A DNA stretch of 64,000 bases from Amycolatopsis eburnea (lineage in GTDB: Bacteria; Actinomycetota; Actinomycetes; Mycobacteriales; Pseudonocardiaceae), in assembly GCF_003937945.1 (NCBI RefSeq), contig NZ_RSEC01000058.1:930001-994000 (forward strand), in the 5' to 3' direction. Made by a program: the position numbers and the translations under genes. This document shows positions 55,562-63,390 of the stretch, piece by piece (position 1 is the stretch's first letter; each line of letters opens with the position of its first letter). The notes below the pieces were generated by a model. It did not search any database. It saw nothing but the letters and a program-made list of their open reading frames with translations, and had not been told where the DNA came from.

Positions 55562-55618
55562 TCAGCCGAACACGACGGTCAGCAGGGCCAGGACGAGCCC
55601 GATGGCGTGGGTCTGCAT
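55562..55618 (-). CDS. 18-aa hydrophobic peptide
   Basis: MQTHAIGLVLALLTVVFG is encoded by a 19-codon frame with a strong ribosome binding site (GGAGGTG, 8 nt before ATG 55618). That site lies at the end of the preceding 53-aa peptide gene, 2 bp away, so the two are likely translationally coupled. The peptide is too short for automated callers. It looks membrane-active or like a pheromone; no family known. Confidence 0.5.
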   Translation of the reverse strand: MQTHAIGLVLALLTVVFG

Positions 55619-55620
55619 CG

Positions 55621-55782
55621 CTACCGCACCTCCTCTCCGTGCGCGGCGACCACCGGGGTGAGCTGCCGCGGCGCGGTGGCCGGGTCCGGCTGGTGGCCCA
55701 GCGCGACCCCGGCGACCAGCGCCGACGCGGTCAGCCAGAAAGCCAGCCGCAGGAGCAGCGAAAACGAACAGACGACCTTCAT
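55621..55782 (-). CDS. 53-aa exported/membrane small peptide
   Basis: A 53-aa protein: a basic/hydrophobic N-terminal helix (FSLLLRLAFWLTASALVAGVALG, about 7-29) followed by a 24-residue polar tail (HQPDPATAPRQL then PVVAAHGEEVR) that could be released by signal cleavage. AAGGAGTCGAA precedes ATG 55782. It is followed after 2 bp by the 18-aa peptide and then by the HTH-NB-ARC-TPR gene. A candidate signal precursor; no family recognised. Confidence 0.6.
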   Translation of the reverse strand: MKVVCSFSLLLRLAFWLTASALVAGVALGHQPDPATAPRQLTPVVAAHGEEVR

Positions 55783-56049
55783 TTCGACTCCTTCGACTGG
55801 GCGCACGCGGGCGCCACCCGGGCACCCGGGAACACCCGGCGGTCTTGTGGTTTATCGCCGCGGAATCGGTGCGGCCCATGCAGAATGCGGCCCATCGGAA
55901 CGGGCCGACAAGGAGTTTCCTGTTTCCGCTAACGAGGGGAAAGGAAACCCCGGGATAACGATCCGTTCGTCCCGTCATGATCGACTGGACACCGGCCGCG
56001 GCGGTGACGATTATTGATCCCCGTGCGTGGAGCGGGCAGGGGAGGAACG

Positions 56050-57021
56050 GTGGACCTCAGTGCGGCGGACGTGGTCGGTGAGCTGAAGATTCTCCGCAAG
56101 GGGAGGGCAATTTTCACCACACCGCTCGGCGATCGGGTCGGCCCGGCGTTGCGCACCACATGCGGCATTTTGGAAGATGACGACACCGTGGAGATGCGGC
56201 GTAAACTCACGAATAGCTTGCGCCCGCTGGTCGAGACCCTGCCGGAAGACCTGAGGATCGCGCTGCTGGCCGCGTTCGCGCTGGACGAAGCCGCGCGCAA
56301 GCCCTTCTACCAGGAGCGGGTGCGCTGGGCCGCGACCACGCTGGAACGCGACGACCGCACCGTCCGGCGGCGCATCGACGACGGCATCGAGCAGATCGCG
56401 GCAATGGCGGTGGCGGCCGCCCGGCCGCACTCGCCGTCGCCCTACCCGAGCCGCAGTTGGCACACCGAAGAACTGCGCGTCTCACTGGCACTGGACCAGC
56501 CCGAGGCGGAGGTGTTCGAAATCCGCCGGGTGGTCGCGGACGCCGACGAAATCAGCGAACTCGATCTCGCGCTGACGCTCACCACGACCGCCAATTCCGG
56601 CGCGTCCGTGAGTGCCGCGGATCTCGAGGTCGACGTGTTCCACGGCGGTGTGCTGACCAAGCGCGAGATGGAGTCGAGCGACCGCGTCGGGCTCGCGTTG
56701 CGATTGCCGGCGCCGTTGCGGCGCGGCCAGCGGCACGAGATCGCGCTGCGGTTCCGGGCGCGGCTGCGGGAACCGCATTACGTGTGCGTGCCGCGGCACC
56801 CGTGCGAGTTGTTCGACCTGCACGTCCGCTTCCGGGACCAGGTGCCGGAGAAGATCGTGAAGCTGGAGAAGGCGTTCCAGAACGACACGCGCGACCGGTT
56901 CCCGCGCGGGACGGCGCTGACCGCCGACGACGCCGGTGAGGTGCACGTCCAGTTCCGGCACCTGGCGCCGGGCTTCGCGTATGGCGTCCGCTGGCAGCCT
57001 GACCCCCACGGTCTTGAATGA
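56050..57021 (+). CDS. Hypothetical two-domain protein of the STAND/kinase island
   Basis: A 323-aa protein: an N-terminal helical domain (about 10-120; GDRVGPALRTTCGILEDDDTVEMRRKL and RVRWAATTLERDDRTVRRRIDDGIEQIA, resembling an HTH-like bundle seen at the start of other actinobacterial orphan proteins) and a C-terminal beta-rich domain (about 135-320; HPCELFDLHVRFRDQVPEKIV). No enzymatic motif or membrane segment is seen. GTG 56050 follows GGAGGA. The final residues GLE and the TGA stop come from a family B repeat arm. Divergent from the peptide/regulator genes and convergent with the kinase. Function unknown. Confidence 0.7.
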   Translation: MDLSAADVVGELKILRKGRAIFTTPLGDRVGPALRTTCGILEDDDTVEMRRKLTNSLRPLVETLPEDLRIALLAAFALDEAARKPFYQERVRWAATTLERDDRTVRRRIDDGIEQIAAMAVAAARPHSPSPYPSRSWHTEELRVSLALDQPEAEVFEIRRVVADADEISELDLALTLTTTANSGASVSAADLEVDVFHGGVLTKREMESSDRVGLALRLPAPLRRGQRHEIALRFRARLREPHYVCVPRHPCELFDLHVRFRDQVPEKIVKLEKAFQNDTRDRFPRGTALTADDAGEVHVQFRHLAPGFAYGVRWQPDPHGLE

Positions 57022-57063
57022 CTCATTCAGGACTTCCGAGGACCTGAATGAGTCATTCAAGAC
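57011..57063. repeat. Family B hairpin repeat, copy 3
   Basis: Perfect 21-bp inverted arms (57011-57031 and 57043-57063) with an 11-nt spacer. The left arm encodes the last codons and stop of the 56050-57021 gene. The kinase stop lies 7 bp beyond. Confidence 0.88.
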
Positions 57064-57069
57064 ACGCGG

Positions 57070-58653
57070 TCAGCCGGTCGGGGCCAGGGACGTGGGCACC
57101 TCGCCCGGCACCCCGAGCAGCTTCGCCTCGCCGAGGTTCAGGTAGTTGCCGGAATCGCCGCACGACCCGGACTTGACCGGCTGCCAGCCGATCTTCAACC
57201 GAAGCACACCGGTGACGTCGAGGTCGATCGCCGTGGGCTTGTTCAGTTCCAGCACCGTCGTCTGCAGCTTGCGGCCGTCGCCGAAGATCTCGAGCTGCAC
57301 CTTCAGGCCGGAGTCGGCGGAGTTGTCGTCGAGGCCGGCGGTGGCGGTGAACTTCCGGTAGCCCTTGGAGATGTTGTACTCGGCCGTGTCGGCTTCCGAG
57401 CACTCCTGGACGCCGGTGCCGACCGTGTGCAGGTACGGCTCGCCGCCGATGTTGCCGGTCTCGTGGCCGCGGTCGAAGGACCCCTCGACCGGGGTCAGCT
57501 CGCTCAGGTACTGCTCGACCGTCGCGTCGCCGGCGGCGGAAGCCGGGACGGCCGACGCGGACGTGGTGCTCGCCGTGGTGGGTGCGGCGGCGGTCACCGT
57601 GGCCGTGGGCGGGGCCTGCGTGATCGTCACCGGGGCGGGCGCGGCCGCCGGGGTGCCGCCCGAACTCGCCAGCGCCACCGTCGTGACGCCGGCGGCGGCC
57701 AGCACCGCCGCCGCGGCCGTGACGGGGATCCACTTCTTCCGCTTCTTCGGGGGTGGGCTGTACAACTGCTCGCCGAACATGTCGTCTCCGATCGGGAAGG
57801 GGGCCGCGTGGCCGGTTTCGGGGGGTGGGGGCCGGTCGAGCCGCTGCCCGACGGGAGCGCCGACGAGGTCCGGCAGCATCGCGGTGAGCACGGTCGCGAC
57901 CTGGCCCGCCCGCGGCCGCAACGACGGCTCGACGGCGAGCAGCAGCCGCAGCAGGTCCCACAGCGGGGCCGGGATCTCGCCGGGCCGTCCCGGGCCTTCA
58001 CCCGCGTCGCGGACGAACCCGCCGGTGAACGGGGCGACCCCGCAGTAGAGCTCGTAGAGCACGACGCCGAGCGCGTAGAGGTCGGCGGCGGGCCCCGGTT
58101 GCCCGCCGCGCACCACCTCGGGGGCCGCGTACTTCGACGCGGTCGCCAGCGAAGTGTGCGCCGGCCGCGGGGCCAGCAGCGCGACGCCGGTGTCGGTCAG
58201 CTTCGGCACCCGCACCGCGCCGGTGTCGTCCATCAGCACGTTGGACGGCTTGACGTCGCCGTGCACGACCCCGGCGTCGTGCACCACCTGCAGCGCCGCC
58301 GCGATCCCGGCGCCGATCCGGGCGATCTCGGCCGGCAGCAGCGTCCCGGACGCGCTCAGCCGCTCGCGCAGCGAACCACCCGGCACCCGGTCCACGACCA
58401 GCGCGACGGTGTCCCCCTCGACGACCAGGTCGTGCAGGGTCACCAGGTGCTCGTGCGCCAGGCCCACGAGCGGGGACTGGGCGCGCAGGAACCGCTCGAC
58501 GGCGTCGCGGTCCCCGGTCAGGCTCGCGTCGAGGAGCTTGACGGCGTACTCGCGGCCGGCGGGATCGGTGGCGGCGAAGACTTCGCCGGCCGGTCCGCGA
58601 CCGAGGGGTGGACCGAGGCGGTAGCGGTCGGCCAGCTGACGTTCCATGGTCAT
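57070..58653 (-). CDS. Membrane serine/threonine protein kinase with extracytoplasmic NPCBM-like domain
   Basis: A 527-aa Hanks-type kinase: kinase domain 8-262 (glycine loop LGRGPAGEVF, K39 in YAVKLLD, catalytic H131-G-D133-VKPSN, D154-TG in place of DFG), juxtamembrane to 305, TM helix 309-330, then a Ser/Thr/Ala linker and an extracytoplasmic beta-sandwich at ~383-515 that matches the SEFIR protein's C-terminal domain. The HRD arginine is glycine and DFG is DTG, so it is a non-RD kinase with an atypical Mg-binding loop. ATG 58653 overlaps the upstream TIR-STAND stop by 4 bp (ATGA), so the two are co-translated. Confidence 0.9.
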   Translation of the reverse strand: MTMERQLADRYRLGPPLGRGPAGEVFAATDPAGREYAVKLLDASLTGDRDAVERFLRAQSPLVGLAHEHLVTLHDLVVEGDTVALVVDRVPGGSLRERLSASGTLLPAEIARIGAGIAAALQVVHDAGVVHGDVKPSNVLMDDTGAVRVPKLTDTGVALLAPRPAHTSLATASKYAAPEVVRGGQPGPAADLYALGVVLYELYCGVAPFTGGFVRDAGEGPGRPGEIPAPLWDLLRLLLAVEPSLRPRAGQVATVLTAMLPDLVGAPVGQRLDRPPPPETGHAAPFPIGDDMFGEQLYSPPPKKRKKWIPVTAAAAVLAAAGVTTVALASSGGTPAAAPAPVTITQAPPTATVTAAAPTTASTTSASAVPASAAGDATVEQYLSELTPVEGSFDRGHETGNIGGEPYLHTVGTGVQECSEADTAEYNISKGYRKFTATAGLDDNSADSGLKVQLEIFGDGRKLQTTVLELNKPTAIDLDVTGVLRLKIGWQPVKSGSCGDSGNYLNLGEAKLLGVPGEVPTSLAPTG

Positions 58654-61460
58654 TCGCCTTTCTCGCGGCCCGGCCAGATCAGCCGTTCGACGGTGAAGAG
58701 CGCGGAGACGAACGGCTGGGGGAGCCGCACGACGCGCTTCGCGGCCTGTGCCTTGGCCGACAGTTCGGTGGCCGCGCCCAGCGCTTCGGCGATGTCCCGC
58801 GCGGCGCCGTCGACCAGCTCGGTCGCCCGCGCGCGGGGGCCGCGGCCGCTCAGCGCGAGGGCGATCCCGAGGTCGAGCCGGCTCTCGATGGTCTCCGGGT
58901 GGGCCCGTCCCAGCAGCCGGATCTGCGGTTCGAGGATGTCCTCGAGCAGTTCGGCCTGGCGGCCGAATTCGCGCAGCTGGGCGTGCGCCAGCCCCATGCC
59001 GTGCCGGATCCGGTAGCGCAGCGGGTGGTCGTCGCCGAGCACCCGCAGCACGACCTGCTCGGTCGCGGACAGCACGGCGAGCGCCTGCTTCGGCTGGCCG
59101 AGCGCCAGCAGGGCGCGGTCGGCGAACACGGTCGCGGTCAAGGTGAGCGGGTTCTCGGAGCCGTACCGCTTCGCGTAGTTCCTTTCGAGGTCCCGCAGTT
59201 CGGCCGCCGAACGCTCCCAGCCGTCCGGATCGGCGCGCAGGTCGCGCAGGTCGAGCGCCAGCATCGCGTCGGCGCGCACCAGCTCGGCCTCGACGCAGCG
59301 GGCGTGCCGCTCCCGGCCGCTCGCGTGGTACTCCGCGACGACGGCGCCGGCGACCTCCCGCGCCCGGCGGGGCCGCCCGGCCAGCTGGAGGCTCCGCGCG
59401 TACTCCAGCCGGGTGGCCGGCGCGAGCTCGTCGCGGACCGGGCCCGGCGGCGCGTCCCGCAGCTCCGCGAGCAGCGGTTCGAGGAGGGCGACGGCGTCCC
59501 GCGGCCGCCCGCGCAGCCGCCGGGCGAGCGCGACGGCGAGCGCGGCCCGGTACCGCTCCTCGCCCTCGGCCGGGAGGCCGTCGCCGTGCCGCGCCCAGAA
59601 CGTGCGGTCCGCTTCGGCGTAGTCGCCCAGGCAGTCGAGGGCCTGCGCTTCGGCCAGCCCGGCGGCGTACCGCTCGGCTTCGTCGCCGGCCAGCGCCCGC
59701 GCGGCCCGCGCGTGGTCGACGGCTTCCGCGTACAGCCCGCAGGCGATCTCGACGCGGGCCCCCGCCGCGAAGTCCGCCGAAGTGGCTTCGCCGGTCGCGA
59801 GGATGACCGCGTGCACCTCGCCGGCCGTGGCCGGGTCGCCCTGGGCCTCGTACGCCGCGGCCACCGGCCGCAGCAGCCGGACGCGGTGACCGGGCGCGTG
59901 TTCGGCCAGTGCGCGGGCGTGCTGGAGCAGGAAGTCGCGGTCGCCGGGGAGCCGGCCGAGCAGCGCCTCGGCCGCCCGGCCGGCGAACCCGGCGGGGGCG
60001 GGCTCGGTGCGGGCGACCTCGACGACCAGTGCCTGCAGCCGCAGTTCGCCGTCGGACCGGGTGGCGAAGCCCCGCGTGACGAGCTCGTCCACGGCCGCGG
60101 TCAGCTCCGGCGCGCCGACCGGGCCGAGCACCGCGCAGGGCAGGTCCGCCGGGAACGGCACCGGCGCCAGCACCGTGCCCAGGCGGACGACGTCGCGGGC
60201 CAGCGGGCTCAGGCCGGCGAGCAGGTCGCGGACCGCCTGCGGCGCGGTGTCCGGCAGCGCGGCGAACACGTCGTCGGTCAGCGGTCCCGGCCGGTGCCGG
60301 ACCGCGAAGGCCGTGGCCCGCAAGGTGACCGGGTGCCCGCCGCAGCGGTCGGCGAAGCGGAGCACGGCCGCGCGTTCGGCGTCGCCTTCGGGGGCCCGGA
60401 ACTCCGCGAAGAGCCGCAGGCCCTCCTCCGGGGTCAGGCCGGTGAGGTCCACGGTCGCGGTGTCCCACGGCGCGTGCCCGAACCGGCTGGTGATCAGCGT
60501 GTACACCCGCTCGCTCGGCAGGAGCAGCCGGTCGAGGACCGTGGGCGGCAGGCCCGCCGGCACGTCGTCGACGAGCACCAGCACCCGCTCGCCCGCCGCG
60601 TCGATCCGGTCGGCGAGCAGCTCGCGCAGGCGGTCGAGGTCGAGTCCGGAGACGTCGGTGCCGAGGCGGTCCGCGGCGGCCTTCGCGAGGGCGAGCGGGA
60701 ACTGCGCGAGGAAGTCGTCCGGTTCGAGGTGCCCGAACGGGCCGAGCCGGACGACCCCGCCGCCGAACGCGTCGTGGAACAGGTAGGCGTACTGCTCGGC
60801 CAACGCCGTCTTGCCGGCCCCAGGCAGCCCGCGCAGCACGGCGACCGGCCGCGAATACGGTGTCGCGCCGGGAAAAGCGGCCGCGTGCAGTGCACTGTGG
60901 ACGGCCCACAGCTCGGGGTACCGCCCGACGAGCCGGGGCGGCGGTCGCCGTCCGGCCGGGGCTGCCGCACCGGCGGGCGCGCCGAGCGGGACCGCGGCGC
61001 GCTCGACCTTCCGCCGCACCCGGCCGACGAGCGCCGGGAGCGTTTCGGCGGTCACCGGGCCGGTGAAGAACTTCGCGTCGGCCAGCTCGACCGGCGCGAG
61101 GTGCCCGGTCCCCGGCTCCGGGTTGATCACCAGCACGCGGTCCGCGGGGTCGCCGTGGCGCCGGGCGGCGACGAACGCGGCCGTCAATTCCCACTGGCAC
61201 GCGTACCGGGTCGGCAGAATCCGCGAATAGTAGGCGAGCAGCACGCGCGAGCCGGCGATCGCGTCCGCGAGTTCCCGGGTGATCGGCTCGAAAACGCCGA
61301 TGCCGGTGTCGCGGAACACGCGGAGCCCGTCCGCGCGCAGCGCTTCTTCGATCCGGTCGACCGCGGTCGCGCTGCCGGCGTCGGCGCGGGTGGAACACAG
61401 GAACACGTCGAATCGGTCCGCCGTGCGGGCGCCGGACAGACCGGGATCGGGATCCGTCAT
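58650..61460 (-). CDS. TIR-STAND (NB-ARC)-TPR protein
   Basis: A 936-aa protein: N-terminal TIR domain (about 14-145; RFDVFLCSTRADAG, RVFRDTGIG, acidic E91 in CQWELTAA at the position of the NADase glutamate), NB-ARC/STAND ATPase (P-loop GLPGAGKT at 211-218, Walker B VLVLVDD near 293-299), winged-helix arm (to about 460) and TPR repeats (about 480-880). This is the domain order of plant and bacterial NLR-like immune receptors, in which ligand binding lets TIR domains assemble and cleave NAD. ATG 61460. First gene of a coupled pair with the kinase. Confidence 0.85.
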   Translation of the reverse strand: MTDPDPGLSGARTADRFDVFLCSTRADAGSATAVDRIEEALRADGLRVFRDTGIGVFEPITRELADAIAGSRVLLAYYSRILPTRYACQWELTAAFVAARRHGDPADRVLVINPEPGTGHLAPVELADAKFFTGPVTAETLPALVGRVRRKVERAAVPLGAPAGAAAPAGRRPPPRLVGRYPELWAVHSALHAAAFPGATPYSRPVAVLRGLPGAGKTALAEQYAYLFHDAFGGGVVRLGPFGHLEPDDFLAQFPLALAKAAADRLGTDVSGLDLDRLRELLADRIDAAGERVLVLVDDVPAGLPPTVLDRLLLPSERVYTLITSRFGHAPWDTATVDLTGLTPEEGLRLFAEFRAPEGDAERAAVLRFADRCGGHPVTLRATAFAVRHRPGPLTDDVFAALPDTAPQAVRDLLAGLSPLARDVVRLGTVLAPVPFPADLPCAVLGPVGAPELTAAVDELVTRGFATRSDGELRLQALVVEVARTEPAPAGFAGRAAEALLGRLPGDRDFLLQHARALAEHAPGHRVRLLRPVAAAYEAQGDPATAGEVHAVILATGEATSADFAAGARVEIACGLYAEAVDHARAARALAGDEAERYAAGLAEAQALDCLGDYAEADRTFWARHGDGLPAEGEERYRAALAVALARRLRGRPRDAVALLEPLLAELRDAPPGPVRDELAPATRLEYARSLQLAGRPRRAREVAGAVVAEYHASGRERHARCVEAELVRADAMLALDLRDLRADPDGWERSAAELRDLERNYAKRYGSENPLTLTATVFADRALLALGQPKQALAVLSATEQVVLRVLGDDHPLRYRIRHGMGLAHAQLREFGRQAELLEDILEPQIRLLGRAHPETIESRLDLGIALALSGRGPRARATELVDGAARDIAEALGAATELSAKAQAAKRVVRLPQPFVSALFTVERLIWPGREKGE

Positions 61461-61600
61461 CGGGGAACACTCTCCGGTGGCGTCAGGGGGCGGCATTCAG
61501 TGGGTGATCATGAGGGGGTCCTGGTGGTCGGCGGCGGTACGGGCGGTGGATCGGCGAACAGCGCGTTTTCGCTACCGCTCCTCGCACGCGGGCAGGAATT

Positions 61601-61614
61601 GTCAAGAATTTGAC
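61601..61614. promoter_or_regulatory. Inverted repeat in the promoter region of the TIR-STAND/kinase operon
   Basis: GTCAA GAAT TTGAC is a 5-bp inverted repeat about 140 bp upstream of the TIR-STAND start, with a TTGACA -35-like box on the minus strand. Divergent region shared with the ECF sigma gene. A second short palindrome CTTGT-GG-ACAAG lies at 61674-61685. Assignment is tentative; no clear -10 box was identified. Confidence 0.3.
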
Positions 61615-61753
61615 CGGAAATCCGGTGGTGCCCGGCGGGGCCGCCGACCAGGCGGTTTCTGGTTAACGGACAACTTGTGGACAAGAAGTGCGGGTGTGCA
61701 ACGTCCCTGTTCAGCGCCTCGATAACCGATTGTTCGAACGCGAGGAGGGACCC

Positions 61754-62398
61754 GTGGAAACCATGATCCCGGCGGCGCCGGAGGCGGTGGACGGCTATTC
61801 CGTGCCGGCGGACTTGCCGCGGCCGGAGGGGAAGCTCGGGAAGGAGGAGCTCGACCCCGTCGTGGCGGCCGCGCGGGCCGGGGACCCGGACGCCGTGCAG
61901 ACGCTGCTGCGGCTGGTCAAGCCGACGGTCGTGCGGTACTGCCGGGCGCGGATCGGCGGGCGCGACCTGTCCTACCTCTCCGCCGACGACGTCGCGCAGG
62001 AGGTGTGCCTGGCCGTGCTGAAGGTGCTGCCCGGGTACCAGGACCGCGGGGGCTCGTTCCTGTACCTCGTGCGGGCCATCGCCGCGAACAAGGTCGCCGA
62101 CGCCTTCCGGTCCGTGGCGCGCGACCGGTCGAAGCCGGTACCGGAGCTGCCGGACCGGCCGCTCGGCGGGAACGAGCCCGAGAGCCACGTCCTGGACCTC
62201 GACCTCGGGGCGCGGCTGGGCAAGCTGCTCGCGCTGCTGCCGCCGCTGCACCAGGAGATCCTGTCGATGCGGATCGTCGTCGGGCTGTCGGCGAACGAGA
62301 CCGCGGACGCGCTGGGCATCTCGCCCGGCAACGTCCGGATCACGCAGTACCGCGCGCTGAGCAAGCTGCGCGGCATGATCGGCGAGCGCGGGCTCTGA
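61754..62398 (+). CDS. ECF sigma factor (ShbA/SigD-like), paralogue 1
   Basis: A 214-aa sigma factor with an acidic N-terminal extension (1-~35), region 2 (LLRLVKPTVVRYCRARIGGRDLSYLSADDVAQEVCLAVLKVLP) and region 4 (LLPPLHQEILSMRIVVGLSANETADALGISPGNVRITQYRALSKLR). The sequence pattern matches actinobacterial ShbA/SigD-type sigma factors. GTG 61754 has GAGGAGGG upstream. Divergent from the TIR-STAND/kinase operon. Paralogous to the gene at 62728-63255. Confidence 0.88.
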   Translation: METMIPAAPEAVDGYSVPADLPRPEGKLGKEELDPVVAAARAGDPDAVQTLLRLVKPTVVRYCRARIGGRDLSYLSADDVAQEVCLAVLKVLPGYQDRGGSFLYLVRAIAANKVADAFRSVARDRSKPVPELPDRPLGGNEPESHVLDLDLGARLGKLLALLPPLHQEILSMRIVVGLSANETADALGISPGNVRITQYRALSKLRGMIGERGL

Positions 62399-62401
62399 GC
62401 G

Positions 62402-62704
62402 CTACTCCAGCCACTCGGTGATGAAGTGGTCGCTTTCGTGGATGTGCACGGCCTCGTAGACCCCGGGGCCGAGCACCGCGAACTTGTGCGCGACGCCGGC
62501 CGGGACGACGAGCACGTCCCCGGCGCCGCCGTCGCGCTGCTCGTCGCCGATGGTGAACCGGGCGCGGCCGCGGATGATCACGAACGTCTCGGCGTACGGG
62601 TGCCGGTGCAGGCGCGGCCCGGAGCCGACGACGTCGGTGCTCTCGCGGATCACCGAGATCCCGGACCCGACGTCGCGTCCTTCGAAGTTCTCGCTGTCGC
62701 TCAC
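62402..62704 (-). CDS. Cupin-domain protein
   Basis: A 100-aa single cupin barrel: GPRLHRHPYAETFVIIRGRARFTIG (metal-binding HxH...E) and GDVLVVPAGVAHKFAVLG (second-motif His). Many such proteins bind a metal and act in small-molecule chemistry or sensing. GTG 62704 is used; no strong ribosome binding site. Lies between two sigma-factor genes. Confidence 0.85.
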   Translation of the reverse strand: MSDSENFEGRDVGSGISVIRESTDVVGSGPRLHRHPYAETFVIIRGRARFTIGDEQRDGGAGDVLVVPAGVAHKFAVLGPGVYEAVHIHESDHFITEWLE

Positions 62705-62727
62705 CAGGCCAGGGTAGCGCCGGCCGC

Positions 62728-63255
62728 TCAACCCGCGACGGCTTTGCGCAGCTGGTTCAGCGCCCGGTGCTGGGCGACGCGCACCGCGCCCGGCGTCGAC
62801 CCGACCACCGCCGCCGTCTCCTCCGCGGACAGGCCGACGGCCACGCGCAGCACCAGGATCTCGCGCTGCTTGTCCGGCAGGACCCGCAGCAGCTTCGCCA
62901 TCCGCTCGCCGAGCTCGCGCCGCAGCGCGTGGTGCTCGGGGTCCAGCGTCGCGTCGCCCTCATCCGGCAGCTCGGCGACCGGCTCGGCCCGCCGCCGGGC
63001 AGCGGCCCTGCGGGCGGCCTCGACGTGGTGGCGGGCGATACCGCAGACGAAGATCGGGAAGGGCCGCGCCGCCGGCCGCGCGGGCAGCGCCTTCAGCACC
63101 GCGAGGCAGACGTCCTGCACGACGTCGTCGGGATCCTGCCCGGTCCCGAGCCGGGCGCGGCAGTAGCGCACGACGAGCGGCCGCGCGGCGGCCAGCAGCC
63201 GGTCCGGGGTGGCGGTCTGATCGCCAGGACTCGTTCTCCCCGTCGCCCGTGTCAC
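62728..63255 (-). CDS. ECF sigma factor (ShbA/SigD-like), paralogue 2
   Basis: A 175-aa sigma factor sharing with the 61.8-kb gene the segments VVRYCRARLG, DDVVQDVCLAVLKALP and the region 4 helix LRVLPDKQREILVLRVAVGLSAEETAAVVGSTPGAVRVAQHRALNQLR. It lacks the long acidic N-terminal extension. GTG 63255. Followed after 23 bp by the cupin gene, possibly co-transcribed. No anti-sigma gene is visible next to it. Confidence 0.88.
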   Translation of the reverse strand: MTRATGRTSPGDQTATPDRLLAAARPLVVRYCRARLGTGQDPDDVVQDVCLAVLKALPARPAARPFPIFVCGIARHHVEAARRAAARRRAEPVAELPDEGDATLDPEHHALRRELGERMAKLLRVLPDKQREILVLRVAVGLSAEETAAVVGSTPGAVRVAQHRALNQLRKAVAG

Positions 63256-63390
63256 GTACCGGGACTACCCGTTTTCCCCGCGAGCGGACCCGGGCACGGC
63301 GAATTCCCCGCTCTGTCCGGCCAGGCCGGGCCGCGGACGGCGATCCCTCGATCAAGTCGCCGGATGACCATCGACGGCGGCCGCCGGAAC

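Noticed and set aside
58608-61613. 1001-aa plus-strand frame antisense to the TIR-STAND gene
   Set aside because: Arg/Gly/Gln-rich translation with no domain; the minus strand gives clear TIR, NB-ARC and TPR sequences.
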